Origin: Bog-159 sp963843255
Lineage (GTDB): Bacteria > Acidobacteriota > Terriglobia > Bryobacterales > Bryobacteraceae
NCBI GenBank assembly: GCA_963843255.1
Contig: CAWJJQ010000009.1
Location: 1-64,000 of the forward strand
Direction: 5' to 3'
Length of the DNA: 64,000 nt
In this document: positions 45,872 through 63,614 of the stretch, in pieces
Layout: the number at the start of each line of letters is the position of its first letter
Position numbering within the stretch: the stretch's first letter is position 1
Made by a program: the position numbers and the translations under genes
The notes under the pieces: model-generated
The model's database searches: none
What the model saw: only the letters and a program-made list of their open reading frames with translations
Told to the model about the DNA's origin: nothing

Positions 45872-47402
45872 GCGCGGCGGCCGTGGGCTGTTCGGCGACG
45901 AAGCGGTCTTTGAATTCCTTGATTACCGCGCCGATCTCGGCGCGGAGCGCATCGTCGAGCGACTTCTTTTCGACAATCTTGGCTAACAGCGCGCGGTGCG
46001 CGTTGTCCACAAAACGATACATCTCCTCTTCGAACTTGCGCACCTGCTCCACCGGCAGATCGTCCAGAAAGCCCTGCGTGCCGGCGAAGATGATCAGGAT
46101 CTGCTTTTCCACTGGCAGCGGCTGGAACTGGCCCTGCTTCAGGACTTCGATCAGGTGCTTGCCCCGATTGATCTGCGCCAGCGAGGCCTTGTCCAGATCC
46201 GAGCCAAACTGCGCGAACGCCGCCAGGTCGCGGAACTGCGCCATATCCAGGCGCAGGGTACCGGCAATCTGCCGCATAGCCTTGATCTGGGCGCTGCCGC
46301 CCACGCGGCTGACCGAGATACCGACGTCAACGGCCGGCCGGATGTTGGAATTGAACAGGTCCGAGATCAGGTAAATCTGGCCGTCGGTAATGGAAATGAC
46401 GTTGGTCGGAATGTACGCCGAAACGTCGCCGGCCTGCGTCTCGATGAACGGCAGGGCTGTTAGCGAGCCGCCGCCGTTCTCGTCGTTGAGCTTGGCGGCG
46501 CGCTCCAGCAGGCGGCTGTGCAGATAGAAAACGTCGCCCGGAAAAGCTTCGCGTCCCGGCGGACGGCGCAGCAACAGCGAAATCTCGCGGTAAGCGGCCG
46601 CGTGTTTCGAAAGATCGTCGTAGATGCAGAGGGCGTGGCGCTTGGTATCGCGGAAATACTCGCCGATGGCGCAGCCGGCGTAGGGCGCGATGTACTGCAT
46701 GGGCGCGGGGTCGGAAGCGGAGGCCAGCACCACGATGGTGTAGTCCATGGCGCCGGCATCGGAAAGCGTTTTCACCACCTGCGCCACGGTCGATCGCTTC
46801 TGGCCGATCGCCACGTAGATACAGATGACGTCGCCGCCCTTCTGATTGATGATGGTGTCGAGGGCGATGGCGGTCTTGCCGGTCTGGCGGTCGCCGATGA
46901 TCAGTTCGCGCTGGCCGCGGCCGATCGGGATCATGGCGTCGATGGCCTTGATGCCGGTCTGCAGGGGTTCTTTCACGGGACGGCGGTCGACCACGCCGGG
47001 CGCCAGCCGCTCGATGGCATTGAACTGCGTGGTAATGATCGGGCCTTTATCGTCGATGGGCTGGCCCAATGCATTGACCACGCGCCCGACCATGGCTTCG
47101 CCCACCGGAACGGACATGATGCGTCCGGTACGCCGCACTTCGTCGCCTTCTTTGATCTCGGTGGCTTCGCCCAATAGCACCGCGCCGACCTGGTCTTCCT
47201 CCAGGTTCATGGCAATGCCGGCCACGCCATGCGGGAACTCGATCAGTTCGCCGGCCATGACCTTCTCCAGGCCGTGAATGCGGGCGATGCCGTCGCCCAC
47301 CGAGATCACCGATCCGGTTTCGGAGACGTCGATGGCGCCTTCATAATTTTCGATCTCCTGGCGGAGAAGGGTCGTAATTTCGTCCGCTCGAATCTGAGCC
47401 AT
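45864..47402 (-). CDS. atpA: ATP synthase F1 alpha subunit
   Basis: 512 residues from the ATG at 47402, which gives the standard N-terminus MAQIRADEITTLLRQEIENY. The P-loop is GDRQTGKT, and the region IPTNVISITDGQIYL is also typical. It is the non-catalytic nucleotide-binding subunit. A 134-base gap with a degenerate palindromic element separates it from atpH. Confidence 0.98.
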
Positions 47403-47428
47403 TAGTACCTCGATAAAAGACTTTGGAG

Positions 47429-47522
47429 CCACCGAGGGACACAGATGGACGCCGAAAAGGCCAAGAAGTATGTCACCGCGGCTTCTCTGGTTTTATCTGT
47501 GTGCACCCGTGTTTATCCGTGG
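47429..47522. repeat. Degenerate inverted-repeat element in the atpH-atpA gap
   Basis: The left arm CCACCGAGGGACACAGAT (47429-47446) faces the right arm TTTATCTGTGTGCACCCGTG...ATCCGTGG (about 47492-47522). The arms are imperfectly complementary but share the ACACAGAT/ATCTGTGT core with the element in the atpG-atpD gap, suggesting a common origin. Confidence 0.55.
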
Positions 47523-47536
47523 TTCCTTAATTTCTG

Positions 47537-48088
47537 TTATTCCGCTGCCAGGCGCTTCCCCAGTGTCTGCAATTGCCCGCGCACCGAGCCATCATAGACC
47601 GTGGAACCGATGCGGGCCACTAGTCCGCCCAGCAGCTCGCCGTTCACCGCGAAGCGCATACGCACTTTCCTGCCGGTGAGCCGTTCCAGTTCGTGCGATA
47701 CCGCGTCGCGCTGGCGCTGATCCAGATCCCGGGCCGAAGTGATTTCAGCGCGGGTAAAGCCAAGGCGCTCGTCCAGCAGCAGATCGAATGTCTCCAGTAC
47801 TTCCGCGAGCGTGGCGATGCGCCGGTGGTCGCTCAGCACGAATAAGAAATTGCGCGCGATGCGCGAGATGCCAAGTTTTTCCCCGAGTGCTCCGACGACC
47901 GCGCGCTTGCGGGCGGGCGGCACCGAGGGCGAAGTCAAAGCGTTGCGCAATTCCGGCGAACCGGCGAAGACTTCTTCGAAGCCGCGCAATTCGCCCAGCA
48001 AGTGCTGCGGGTCGACCCCTGACTTGGGATCGGTGGCCACATCCACAAGAGCGCTTGCGTATCGGGAGGCCAGGGCTGAGCGCGTCAT
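47537..48088 (-). CDS. atpH: ATP synthase delta subunit (OSCP)
   Basis: 183 residues. ALASRYASALVDVA starts the family, and the C-terminal GGLVARIGSTVYDGSVRGQLQTLGKRLA is its hallmark. It connects F1 to the peripheral b/b' stalk. It starts 3 bases after the b-subunit gene. Confidence 0.94.
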   Translation of the reverse strand: MTRSALASRYASALVDVATDPKSGVDPQHLLGELRGFEEVFAGSPELRNALTSPSVPPARKRAVVGALGEKLGISRIARNFLFVLSDHRRIATLAEVLETFDLLLDERLGFTRAEITSARDLDQRQRDAVSHELERLTGRKVRMRFAVNGELLGGLVARIGSTVYDGSVRGQLQTLGKRLAAE

Positions 48089-48091
48089 ATT

Positions 48092-48706
48092 CTAGCTGCC
48101 TTGTCCGGCGGGCGCCGTGTGCGCCATCGTTTCGATGAAGTTGCGGACCAGCCCGCTCTGCGTCTCCGGCGTGAGCCGCGCCGCGATCTTCTGTTCGGCC
48201 AAACCCAGCGCCAGTTCGGCCGAGTAGCGTCGCAGTTCCAGCCGCGCCGCTTTGGTAGCCGATGCGATTTCCTCGGCCAAGTGCGCCTGAATCTTCGCAA
48301 ATTCCGCAGCGGCATCGCGCCGGACTCGGTCGGCGTCGGCTTCGGCTTCCTGTTGGGCGTTGCGCCGCATGGCTTCGATCTCGGACTGCAAGTTGGCGAT
48401 GCGGCGTTCCACTTCCGCCACTTTGGCGTCGGACTCCGCGCGCGCCGCTTCGGCATCCACCAGGCCCCGGCGGATTTCGAGAGATCTCGAAGCGAAGTAC
48501 GGGCCGGCATTTTTCTTGATCAAATAGCCTAATCCGGCCGCCAGAAGCACGAAGTTGGCCCATCCCCAAATCAGTTCCGTGTTGCCGTGCTCGGTGATGC
48601 CGCTGGATTCCCGCAGCTTCTGCGCCTCGGTCTCCTGATCCTGGGCCCACACCGGCCAATAAGCGAATAACAGCAAAGCCACCACCGCGAAAGCTGCGCG
48701 CTTCAT
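48092..48706 (-). CDS. atpF: ATP synthase F0 b subunit
   Basis: 204 residues. The first ~20 residues look like a cleavable signal peptide (FAVVALLLFAYWPVWA). A second hydrophobic segment (ELIWGWANFVLLAAGLGYLI) anchors the stalk, and a long charged coiled coil follows. A signal-like leader on subunit b also occurs in other phyla. Its start overlaps the b' stop by 4 bases (ATGA). Confidence 0.88.
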   Translation of the reverse strand: MKRAAFAVVALLLFAYWPVWAQDQETEAQKLRESSGITEHGNTELIWGWANFVLLAAGLGYLIKKNAGPYFASRSLEIRRGLVDAEAARAESDAKVAEVERRIANLQSEIEAMRRNAQQEAEADADRVRRDAAAEFAKIQAHLAEEIASATKAARLELRRYSAELALGLAEQKIAARLTPETQSGLVRNFIETMAHTAPAGQGS

Positions 48707-49155
48707 GCCGCGATACCTCGCTTCAGGATGGTCTCGGCGATCTGGTTGGCCAGCGCGTCGCTGTCGGCGGCCAGAGCCTTCTTGGCCTGCGCGATCTCGG
48801 CTGCCAGTTGTGCTTTGGCATCGCGCACGGCAACCTCCGCCTGCTCGCGAGCGGACTGTGCCTGGGCGGCCTGCTCCGACTGCAACCGGCGATGCAATTG
48901 CTCCTGCGACTGGTACACCTCAGCGCGTGCCGCGCGGAGGGCCGCCTCGTACTCCGCGGTCTTTGCAGCGGCCTTCTCCAAGCTCTCCGCGGCGCGTTTG
49001 CGCGCGCCTTCCGTGGCATCGTAACGGGCCCGCAGTACCTTCTCCAGAGGCTTGAAGAACATGTACTTCAAATAGAAATGGAGGAAGATGACAAGCAGAA
49101 AAGTAGGGACCGCCCGCAGCAAAATCCCACTCAAGGCGTGCAAGGTTGCTTCCAT
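48703..49155 (-). CDS. ATP synthase F0 b' subunit (second b-type)
   Basis: 150 residues. One N-terminal membrane segment (ILLRAVPTFLLVIFLHFYL) and the motif FFKPLEKVLRARYDATEG are followed by an Ala/Glu/Gln-rich coiled coil. With the adjacent b subunit it should form a heterodimeric peripheral stalk, as in cyanobacteria and other bacteria with b/b'. It is the first gene of this operon; the a and c subunits are not in the window. Confidence 0.85.
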   Translation of the reverse strand: MEATLHALSGILLRAVPTFLLVIFLHFYLKYMFFKPLEKVLRARYDATEGARKRAAESLEKAAAKTAEYEAALRAARAEVYQSQEQLHRRLQSEQAAQAQSAREQAEVAVRDAKAQLAAEIAQAKKALAADSDALANQIAETILKRGIAA

Positions 49156-49202
49156 TTTGGAATTGATGGAGAGAACAGAAAAACTGCAGCTTTAAGCCAG
49201 AT

Positions 49203-49232
49203 AGCTTAGCATCCGCCAGCCGGCCGAGTCAA
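49203..49232 (-). promoter_or_regulatory. Candidate promoter of the atp operon
   Basis: On the minus strand TTGACT (49232-49227) and TAAGCT (49208-49203) are 18 bases apart, about 50 bases upstream of the b' start at 49155. The -35 box is embedded in an inverted repeat, GCCGG...CCGGC. Confidence 0.5.
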
Positions 49233-49322
49233 CCGGCGAAAAGCGCAACAGGGAAGACAAGTGTCGTACTATCAATACGGCAAGCTGCGTTTCAGACCGT
49301 TATATCCTGGGTTTCGGAGCCG

Positions 49323-50321
49323 CTACGGCCGGTGTGCGAGTGCGCGCCGGTATTTGGCGATATTGGCCTCGTGCGCCACCAGTGTACTGGAGAAATTATG
49401 GCCGCCCGAGCCGTCCGCGCGCGCCACGAAATACAGATAATCCGTTTCAGAAGGCTGTAATACTGCCCGGATGGAGGCCGCTCCAGGATTGGCAATGGGG
49501 CCCGGAGGCAAACCAACGTGCTGGTACGTGTTGTACGGGCTGTCGCTGGCCAGGTCGGACTTGTGGATTGCGCCGTCGTAGCTGCCTGCCAGCAACGCCG
49601 CGTAAATTGTGGTCGGGTCGCAATCCAGCTTCATGCCGATCGAGAGCCGGCGCGCGAAGACGGACGCGATGATCGGCCGCTCTTCCGGCAGCTTCCCTTC
49701 CTTTTCGACCAGCGACGCCAGCGTCACCGTACGGTGTACGGGTGAATCCGTTTGCAGACCGCGCCAGACTTCGCGAAATTTTCCGGTCATCAGAAGACAG
49801 AGTCGCGCGGGCGTGGTCTGACGATTCAGGCGGTAGGTATTGGGAAACAGGTAGCCCTCGAGCGTAGGGGCTTGCGGGTCAAGATCGCGGATGGGCGTGG
49901 GATCCCGAGCCACGGCCAGAAATTGCGCGGCTGGAAACAGTCCCAGGTGTTCCACCGCCGCGCCGATGTCGAACATGTTCTTGCCTTCGGGGACCACCAG
50001 ATCGTAATAGAAGATGTCCCCGCGCGCTATCCGGTCGAAAACATCCAGCGTCGAGGCGGGCTGCGCGAAGCGATATTCTCCAGCTTCGAGCGTCTGGCCG
50101 CGGCGGATCGCGCGCGCTACCAGGAAGGCCCAGGAACTGCGAATTACGCCTGCATTCTGCAACAACTCGGCCATCTGCCGCGTACCGGTTCCCTTGGGGA
50201 TATCGACGAACGTTTCACGATTGAAGCTCGCATACGGCGTATTCAGCTGAAGCGCGATATACACGATCACGCCGCCGGCGACGAGCAACAGGATTATCGC
50301 GATCCGAAGAAGGAACCTCAC
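49323..50321 (-). CDS. mltG: Endolytic peptidoglycan transglycosylase MltG (YceG family)
   Basis: 332 residues with a GTG start overlapping the ruvX stop (GTGA). One N-terminal membrane helix (IAIILLLVAGGVIVYIALQL), a LysM-like part (YRFAQPASTLDVFDRIARGD) and the catalytic region VTLASLVEKEGKLPEERPI (Glu) with LSIGMKLDCDPTTIYA. It ends glycan strand synthesis in the periplasm. Pairing with ruvX is seen in many bacteria. Confidence 0.95.
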   Translation of the reverse strand: MRFLLRIAIILLLVAGGVIVYIALQLNTPYASFNRETFVDIPKGTGTRQMAELLQNAGVIRSSWAFLVARAIRRGQTLEAGEYRFAQPASTLDVFDRIARGDIFYYDLVVPEGKNMFDIGAAVEHLGLFPAAQFLAVARDPTPIRDLDPQAPTLEGYLFPNTYRLNRQTTPARLCLLMTGKFREVWRGLQTDSPVHRTVTLASLVEKEGKLPEERPIIASVFARRLSIGMKLDCDPTTIYAALLAGSYDGAIHKSDLASDSPYNTYQHVGLPPGPIANPGAASIRAVLQPSETDYLYFVARADGSGGHNFSSTLVAHEANIAKYRRALAHRP

Positions 50322-50740
50322 AAGGAATCCAAGTAGCTCTGCAGCAGAATCACGGCGGATAGCCGGTCGATGGCTCGCGCGCGTTTCTCGATACTGATAC
50401 CGCTCGACCGCAGAACGCGCCCCGCCTCCACGGTAGTCAACCGCTCATCCCAGAATTTCACGGGCCGCCCGGCGCGCTCGCTCAACTCGCCCGCGAATTC
50501 GCGCACCCATCCCGATTGGCGGCCTTCCACGCCGCTCATATGCATCGGATTGCCGACCAGGATGAGCCCCACGTCCCATTCTTCCATCCGCCGGATCAGT
50601 TCCGCCAGATCGGCGCGTTTGTTGGTGCGCTCCAGGTTGGGGAGCCCTTGCGCGGTGATACCCATGGGGTCGCTGACAGCCATGCCGATACGCCTCTTCC
50701 CCATATCGAGGGCCAGGATGCGGGTTTTTGGGGATGACAT
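50318..50740 (-). CDS. ruvX: RuvX/YqgF-family putative Holliday junction resolvase / pre-16S rRNA nuclease
   Basis: 140 residues from the ATG at 50740; 50761 is an alternative start. The RNase H-like fold: ILALDMGKRRIGMAVSD (catalytic Asp), VGLILVGNPMHMSG, FWDERLTTVEA (Glu) and RAIDRLSAVILLQSYLDS (Asp). It precedes mltG with a GTGA overlap. Confidence 0.93.
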   Translation of the reverse strand: MSSPKTRILALDMGKRRIGMAVSDPMGITAQGLPNLERTNKRADLAELIRRMEEWDVGLILVGNPMHMSGVEGRQSGWVREFAGELSERAGRPVKFWDERLTTVEAGRVLRSSGISIEKRARAIDRLSAVILLQSYLDSL

Positions 50741-50808
50741 GCGGCGGAGAACCAATTTCATTATAAACGTGGCCGTGGTAGATTCGAGTCAAAGGATCTC
50801 GTCGCTTC

Positions 50809-51957
50809 GTGGCCATCCTATCCAAACCCTTGCGCGCGGCGGAGCAGGAAGTCCGTACAGTCGCGGGCCCGCTCGTCGCATTGGGCGCTGTCATCGCGAT
50901 CCTCTACTACGGCCGGGTATTCTTCATCACTTCGCTGGTGGCGGTGATGTTGGCCTTCATCCTGGAACCTTTCGTTACCTTGCTGGTGCGCATCCGCTTT
51001 CCCCGGTCGCTGGCCAGCTTCGTGGTGTGTGCCGCCGCGCTTTCCATGCTTTATCTGATGGGGTTGGGCGCTTACTCGCAGTTATCCGGCCTGACCGAGG
51101 AACTGCCCAAATATAGCCAGCGCATTGGCGAACTGGTGGAAGGTATCACCGAAAAAGTGGAAGGTCTGGAACAGAGGACCTATCAACTGGTGGCGCCCGC
51201 GCGCAAACCGCAGCCGCCCCCGCCGGAACCGGCTAAGAAAAAGCGGCGTACTACGGAGGTTGCCGTGCCGGTGGTTCCCGGCGCCATTCCCGAGGTCCGG
51301 ATTCACGAAGATTCCACGCCCATTAAGGACTTTATTTCGGTACGCCTGGGATCGTTTTACCAGATGATCCTGATGGCCTCGTTTGTCCCTTTTCTGGTGT
51401 ACTTCATGCTGAGCTGGCACGACCACATCCACCGCAGCTTTCTGCAGTTCTTTCAGGGGGAAGACCGGGCCGCGGCGGCGCGCAGCCTGCAGGGGATCGC
51501 GGACATGGTGCGCGCTTTCGTGGTAGGCAACTCGGTTCTGGGCCTGGTGCTGGCGGCCGCAAGCGCACTGGCATTCTGGATCATCCATCTGCCCTACGCG
51601 TTATTGGTCGGTCCGCTCAGCGGGTTCCTGAGTCTGGTGCCGTACGTGGGCCTGCCGCTGGCCACACTGCCGCCGCTGTTCGTGGCCATCACCGCCTTCG
51701 ACAGCATATCGGGTTACTTGCTGGTGGTCACCATCGTGACCGTGTTTCACCTGTTGGCGCTGAATGTGCTTTATCCGAAGTTCGTCGGATCGCGCGTGCA
51801 TCTGAATCCGCTGGCGGTGACTTTCTCGCTGATGATTTGGGGATTTTTATGGGATGCCGCAGGGTTGCTGCTGGCGATCCCCATGACCGCGGCCTTCAAG
51901 GCCGTTTGCGACAATGTCAAAGGCTTGCGGCAGATCGGCAAGTTCCTTGGGGATTAG
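50809..51957 (+). CDS. AI-2E family transporter (PerM/UPF0118)
   Basis: 382 residues, GTG start with AAAGGA upstream. There are seven or eight hydrophobic segments; LPYALLVGPLSGFLSLVPYVGLPLATLPP and the final GAPMTAAFKAVCDN-like end (IPMTAAFKAVCDNV) are typical. An insertion rich in Pro and Lys (about 125-160: PARKPQPPPPEPAKKKRRT) lies in a loop. Family members export small molecules or ions; which one is not known. It is divergent from ruvX. Confidence 0.9.
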   Translation: MAILSKPLRAAEQEVRTVAGPLVALGAVIAILYYGRVFFITSLVAVMLAFILEPFVTLLVRIRFPRSLASFVVCAAALSMLYLMGLGAYSQLSGLTEELPKYSQRIGELVEGITEKVEGLEQRTYQLVAPARKPQPPPPEPAKKKRRTTEVAVPVVPGAIPEVRIHEDSTPIKDFISVRLGSFYQMILMASFVPFLVYFMLSWHDHIHRSFLQFFQGEDRAAAARSLQGIADMVRAFVVGNSVLGLVLAAASALAFWIIHLPYALLVGPLSGFLSLVPYVGLPLATLPPLFVAITAFDSISGYLLVVTIVTVFHLLALNVLYPKFVGSRVHLNPLAVTFSLMIWGFLWDAAGLLLAIPMTAAFKAVCDNVKGLRQIGKFLGD

Positions 51958-52078
51958 TTAGCGCAGCCAAGGTTTCGTCGCGTGGCGGATTTTTGGCGCG
52001 GTGCGGGTAGGGCGGGTGTTCTGTTCCAACGATTTAGCCGCGCTTGCCGGTGGCGGCCCGAGTGCTCATTCGGAGGCC

Positions 52079-52609
52079 ATGAGCATCAGTCCAATTACCA
52101 ATCTTTCCAGCAGCTATTTGCAGTCTCTTCTCGGCAGTACGCTGTCAGGCACCGGCTCCATGACGGGCACGGGTGCCACATCGAAATCGCAAAAGGATCA
52201 CGGGCAGCTTTCGCCGTTCGCCCAGTTAATGAGCACTCTGCAGCAACTCCAGCAATCGAACTCAACGGAGTATGCGCAGGTGACCCAGCAGATCTCCACC
52301 AACCTGAAAAGCGCCGCCCAGACCGCCCAGGCGGACGGCAACACCACCGCGGCAAACCAACTCAACCAGCTTGCGTCCGATTTCTCGAGCAGTTCAACGA
52401 GCGGACAGATACCCAACATCCAGGATCTGGCGCAGGCGATGGGCGGCCATCATCACCATCACTTCCCCGCGGAGGCGGCGGATTCAGCTTCCAACGTAAA
52501 TTCGCTGTTTTCGGATACGCAGGCAAATGGATCGGCGACCAGTGCGTTGGATCCCATGGCTATCATTTCGCAAACCCTGACCAACGCCGGGATCAATCTG
52601 GCTCAGTAA
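52079..52609 (+). CDS. Gln/Ser/Thr-rich small protein with a His cluster
   Basis: 176 residues from the ATG at 52079, with GGAGG only 2 bases before it; GTG-type starts upstream are possible. It is of low complexity with a helical Gln-rich part (LMSTLQQLQQSNSTEYAQVTQQI) and a GGHHHHHF run near residue 122. There is no signal peptide or recognised domain. It is followed by a bidirectional terminator. I do not recognise a family. Confidence 0.6.
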   Translation: MSISPITNLSSSYLQSLLGSTLSGTGSMTGTGATSKSQKDHGQLSPFAQLMSTLQQLQQSNSTEYAQVTQQISTNLKSAAQTAQADGNTTAANQLNQLASDFSSSSTSGQIPNIQDLAQAMGGHHHHHFPAEAADSASNVNSLFSDTQANGSATSALDPMAIISQTLTNAGINLAQ

Positions 52610-52628
52610 GAAGCGCCTCGCAAACAAA

Positions 52629-52664
52629 AAACCGCTGGCAGCGGGATGCGCACACCAGCGGTTT
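52629..52664. terminator. Bidirectional Rho-independent terminator between the His-rich protein gene and rpoC
   Basis: AAACCGCTGG (52629-52638) pairs perfectly with CCAGCGGTTT (52655-52664), loop 16 bases. Plus-strand transcripts then read TAATTTTT; minus-strand transcripts (rpoC) read the complement of the A-run at 52622-52630. It serves both convergent genes. Confidence 0.85.
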
Positions 52665-52701
52665 AATTTTTAGCGCACCGGTTACCCGGCGTTACCCAGC
52701 A

Positions 52702-56913
<4,212 letters not shown>

Positions 56914-56940
56914 AATTACCTCCTAGGCGCCTTCTGCGCC

Positions 56941-57077
56941 GGTTCTGGGTGCTGGGTGCTGGGTTCTGACTGCCTGGTTCCCGCGCTCAGCAGATTTCAA
57001 GACAACTTTCCACGCCGGGCCAAGTGTTCGTATGCGGGCGTTTTATCCAGCACCCAGCACCTAGCACCCAGCACCCG
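56941..57077. repeat. Palindromic element between rpoB and rpoC
   Basis: The left arm at 56941-56968 contains GGGTGCTGGGTGCTGGG and the right arm at 57048-57077 contains CAGCACCCAGCACC and AGCACCCAGCACCC. The arms are near-perfect reverse complements separated by about 80 bases, so the rpoB-rpoC mRNA gap can form a long hairpin. The 7-mer GGGTGCT is tandemly repeated within the arms. Confidence 0.7.
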
Positions 57078-57081
57078 CCGT

Positions 57082-61408
<4,327 letters not shown>

Positions 61409-61866
61409 TTTCTTAAACTCCTGAGGGCCGAACAGCCTAAGCAAAAACTACAAAAACATTGGCCAACCCGGAGGAGCGTCGCTCCTGGGAGAGGCCGGGA
61501 TAAGTTGCAGGGCAGGTGCCGGATGGTAATCGGGACAGTGAAAATCACTCAGCGCCGGATGGAAGCCGTCAGCGAGGTTGGCTGAGAGGATCGGGGAGAA
61601 GAAACGATTCCAGACACACCAATCCCGCGATGAAGCTGCGGACGCAAAACAGGACGGGAATTCCCCCCGTACAGTTGCGAACCAACTGCAATTGATATGC
61701 CAGGATTCGAAGTTCACAGTCACCAATGGGATCGAATCCGGTTGAAAAAAGAAGATCCCAACCGGTAAGTCTACCAGAGTCCCACCCCGGTCGTCAACAG
61801 CAACTCTGGAACCAATCCATAAACCATTTGGTCCCAGCAATTTGCGGACAAACTACGCCCGCGGGG
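61409..61866 (-). promoter_or_regulatory. 458-base rplL-rpoB leader with several hairpins; possible attenuator
   Basis: No gene is supported here. Inverted repeats: CCAGAGT (61774-61780) with ACTCTGG (61803-61809); CCGGTTG (61738-61744) with CAACCGG (61759-61765); and AGGAGCGTCGCTCCT (61472-61486), flanked by CCCGG/CCGGG. In the minus-strand RNA the last structure is followed within ~15 bases by TTTTTGTAGTTTTTG. That fits a partial terminator controlling read-through from the ribosomal protein genes into rpoBC, as known in E. coli at a similar position. Confidence 0.45.
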
Positions 61867-62247
61867 CTATTTTACTTCTACAGTCGCGCCGGCGTCCGTG
61901 AACTTCTTTTTGATAGTTTCCGCTTCGTCCTTGCTCACGCCCTCTTTAATCGGCTTGGGGGCGCCATCGACCAGATCCTTGGCTTCTTTGAGGCCCAGGC
62001 TGGTGACTTCGCGAACCGCTTTGATTACATTGATCTTGTTCGCGCCGACCGCAGTGAGCACGACCGTGAATTCGGTCTTTTCCTCGGCTGCGGGTGCCGC
62101 CGCCGCGGGGGCACCACCGGCTGCCGCGACCGGAGCCGCTGCCGCAGCCGAAACGCCCAGCTTTTCTTCCAGCAACTTCACGAGCTGGGAAGCTTCCAGC
62201 AGCGTCAAGCCTTGAATCTGATCCGCAATTGTGTTGATGTCCGCCAT
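61867..62247 (-). CDS. rplL: 50S ribosomal protein L7/L12
   Basis: 126 residues: N-terminal dimerisation helices (IADQIQGLTLLEASQLVKLLEEKLG), Ala/Pro-rich hinge (AAAAAPVAAAGGAPAAAAPA) and the C-terminal factor-binding domain (FTVVLTAVGANKINVIKAVREVT). It forms the ribosomal stalk with L10, encoded 35 bases upstream. Confidence 0.97.
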   Translation of the reverse strand: MADINTIADQIQGLTLLEASQLVKLLEEKLGVSAAAAAPVAAAGGAPAAAAPAAEEKTEFTVVLTAVGANKINVIKAVREVTSLGLKEAKDLVDGAPKPIKEGVSKDEAETIKKKFTDAGATVEVK

Positions 62248-62282
62248 TTGTCCTATTTACTCCTGTCTCGTAAACTCGCTCG

Positions 62283-62810
62283 TTATTCCTTAAACTTGCC
62301 TTCTTTGGCTGCCTGATCGACCACCACGGCTAAATTCCGTCCGACCGCGCCCAACGCCGTCACCAACCGCTGCGCCGGAGCATTGATCAGGAACAGCAGC
62401 TTAGCGAAGATAGCCTCTTTCGACGGCATGCTCGCCAGGTCCGCGATCGACTTTACATCGATGACCCGCCCCTCGACTAATCCGGCCTTGAATGTAAAGC
62501 TGGGATTAATCTTGGCGTAGGCGGTCAGAGCCTTGGCGAGCGCCACCGGATCGTTACTGGTATAGGCCAGTGAAGTCATGCCCCGCAGGTTCTTCAGAAC
62601 CTCTTCTGCGGCGGTACCCTCGGCGGCCTTTTCGGCGATGTTGTTTTTGATCACGCGGTACTGGCCGCCCGCGGCCCGAACGCTCTTGCGCAATTCGAAA
62701 TCCTGCTCCACCCGCAGTTTCTCGTAACCGGTTACAAACAGGTTCCGGGACTTCTGCAAGTCCTGCCGCAAGGCTTCGAGATCCTTCTTCTTATCTTCTT
62801 TCTTTTTCAT
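62283..62810 (-). CDS. rplJ: 50S ribosomal protein L10
   Basis: 175 residues. LRQDLQKSRNLFVTGYEKL, YRVIKNNIAEKAAEGT and GLVEGRVIDVKSIADLASMPSKE are typical. The N-terminus is unusually Lys-rich (MKKKEDKKKD). Only 19 bases separate it from rplA, too short for an L10-leader autoregulatory RNA. Confidence 0.95.
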   Translation of the reverse strand: MKKKEDKKKDLEALRQDLQKSRNLFVTGYEKLRVEQDFELRKSVRAAGGQYRVIKNNIAEKAAEGTAAEEVLKNLRGMTSLAYTSNDPVALAKALTAYAKINPSFTFKAGLVEGRVIDVKSIADLASMPSKEAIFAKLLFLINAPAQRLVTALGAVGRNLAVVVDQAAKEGKFKE

Positions 62811-62829
62811 TTCGACACCCGCGAGGAAA

Positions 62830-63540
62830 CTAAACAGCCGCCTTGGCGCTGAATACCGTCACATCCAGCGAAACACCCGGCCCCATGGTGGAGCATATGG
62901 TCGCGCTCTTCACATACTTGCCTTTGGCCGCGGCCGGCTTGGCCTTGACCACGGCACTGATCAGGCTGGAGGCGTTTTCCACCAGCTTTTCCGAGGAAAA
63001 GCTGATCTTGCCGACCGGCGCGTGAATGATCCCGGTCTTATCTACCCGGAATTCCACTTTACCGGCTTTGATCTCCCTGATAGCCTTGGCCACATCCTGC
63101 GTAACCGTGCCGGTCTTGGGATTGGGCATCAGCCCGCGCGGGCCGAGGATCTTGCCCAATTTACCGACTGACCGCATCATGTCCGGGGTGGCGATCACCG
63201 CGTCGTAATCCGTCCAACTCTCGGACTGGATCTTGTTGACCATGTTCTCGCCGCCCACAAAATCCGCGCCCGCTTCTTCGGCTTCCTTCTGTTTATCGCC
63301 GGCCGCAATGACCAGAACCTTTTTGGACTTACCCAGACCATTAGGCATGACCACGGTTCCGCGGACCATCTGGTCGGCGTGCTTGGGATCGACGCCCAGG
63401 CGCAAGTGCACCTCGACGGTCTCGTCGAACTTGGCGTACTTAATCTTCTGTAGCAGCGGCACGGCTTCTTCGAGCGGATATTCGCGCGTTTGGACCTGTT
63501 TGGCCGCGGCCTGATATTGTTTTCCTGGTTGATGTGCCAT
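62830..63540 (-). CDS. rplA: 50S ribosomal protein L1
   Basis: 236 residues. PLEEAVPLLQKIKYAKFDETVEVHLRLGVDPKHADQMVRGTVVMPNG and LGPRGLMPNPKTGTVT are the family signatures. It binds 23S rRNA in the L1 stalk. It is the first gene of the block; rplK is not directly upstream in this window. Confidence 0.97.
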   Translation of the reverse strand: MAHQPGKQYQAAAKQVQTREYPLEEAVPLLQKIKYAKFDETVEVHLRLGVDPKHADQMVRGTVVMPNGLGKSKKVLVIAAGDKQKEAEEAGADFVGGENMVNKIQSESWTDYDAVIATPDMMRSVGKLGKILGPRGLMPNPKTGTVTQDVAKAIREIKAGKVEFRVDKTGIIHAPVGKISFSSEKLVENASSLISAVVKAKPAAAKGKYVKSATICSTMGPGVSLDVTVFSAKAAV

Positions 63541-63614
63541 AAATCCTCACTGGTACAAGCGGCCTGGCCTAGAAGCGCAGACCTCCCATTGAGCGTCTTG
63601 AGGGACATTCAGAG

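Noticed and set aside
62811..62829. L10-leader RNA between rplA and rplJ
   Set aside because: Only 19 bases separate the genes, too short for the known structure.
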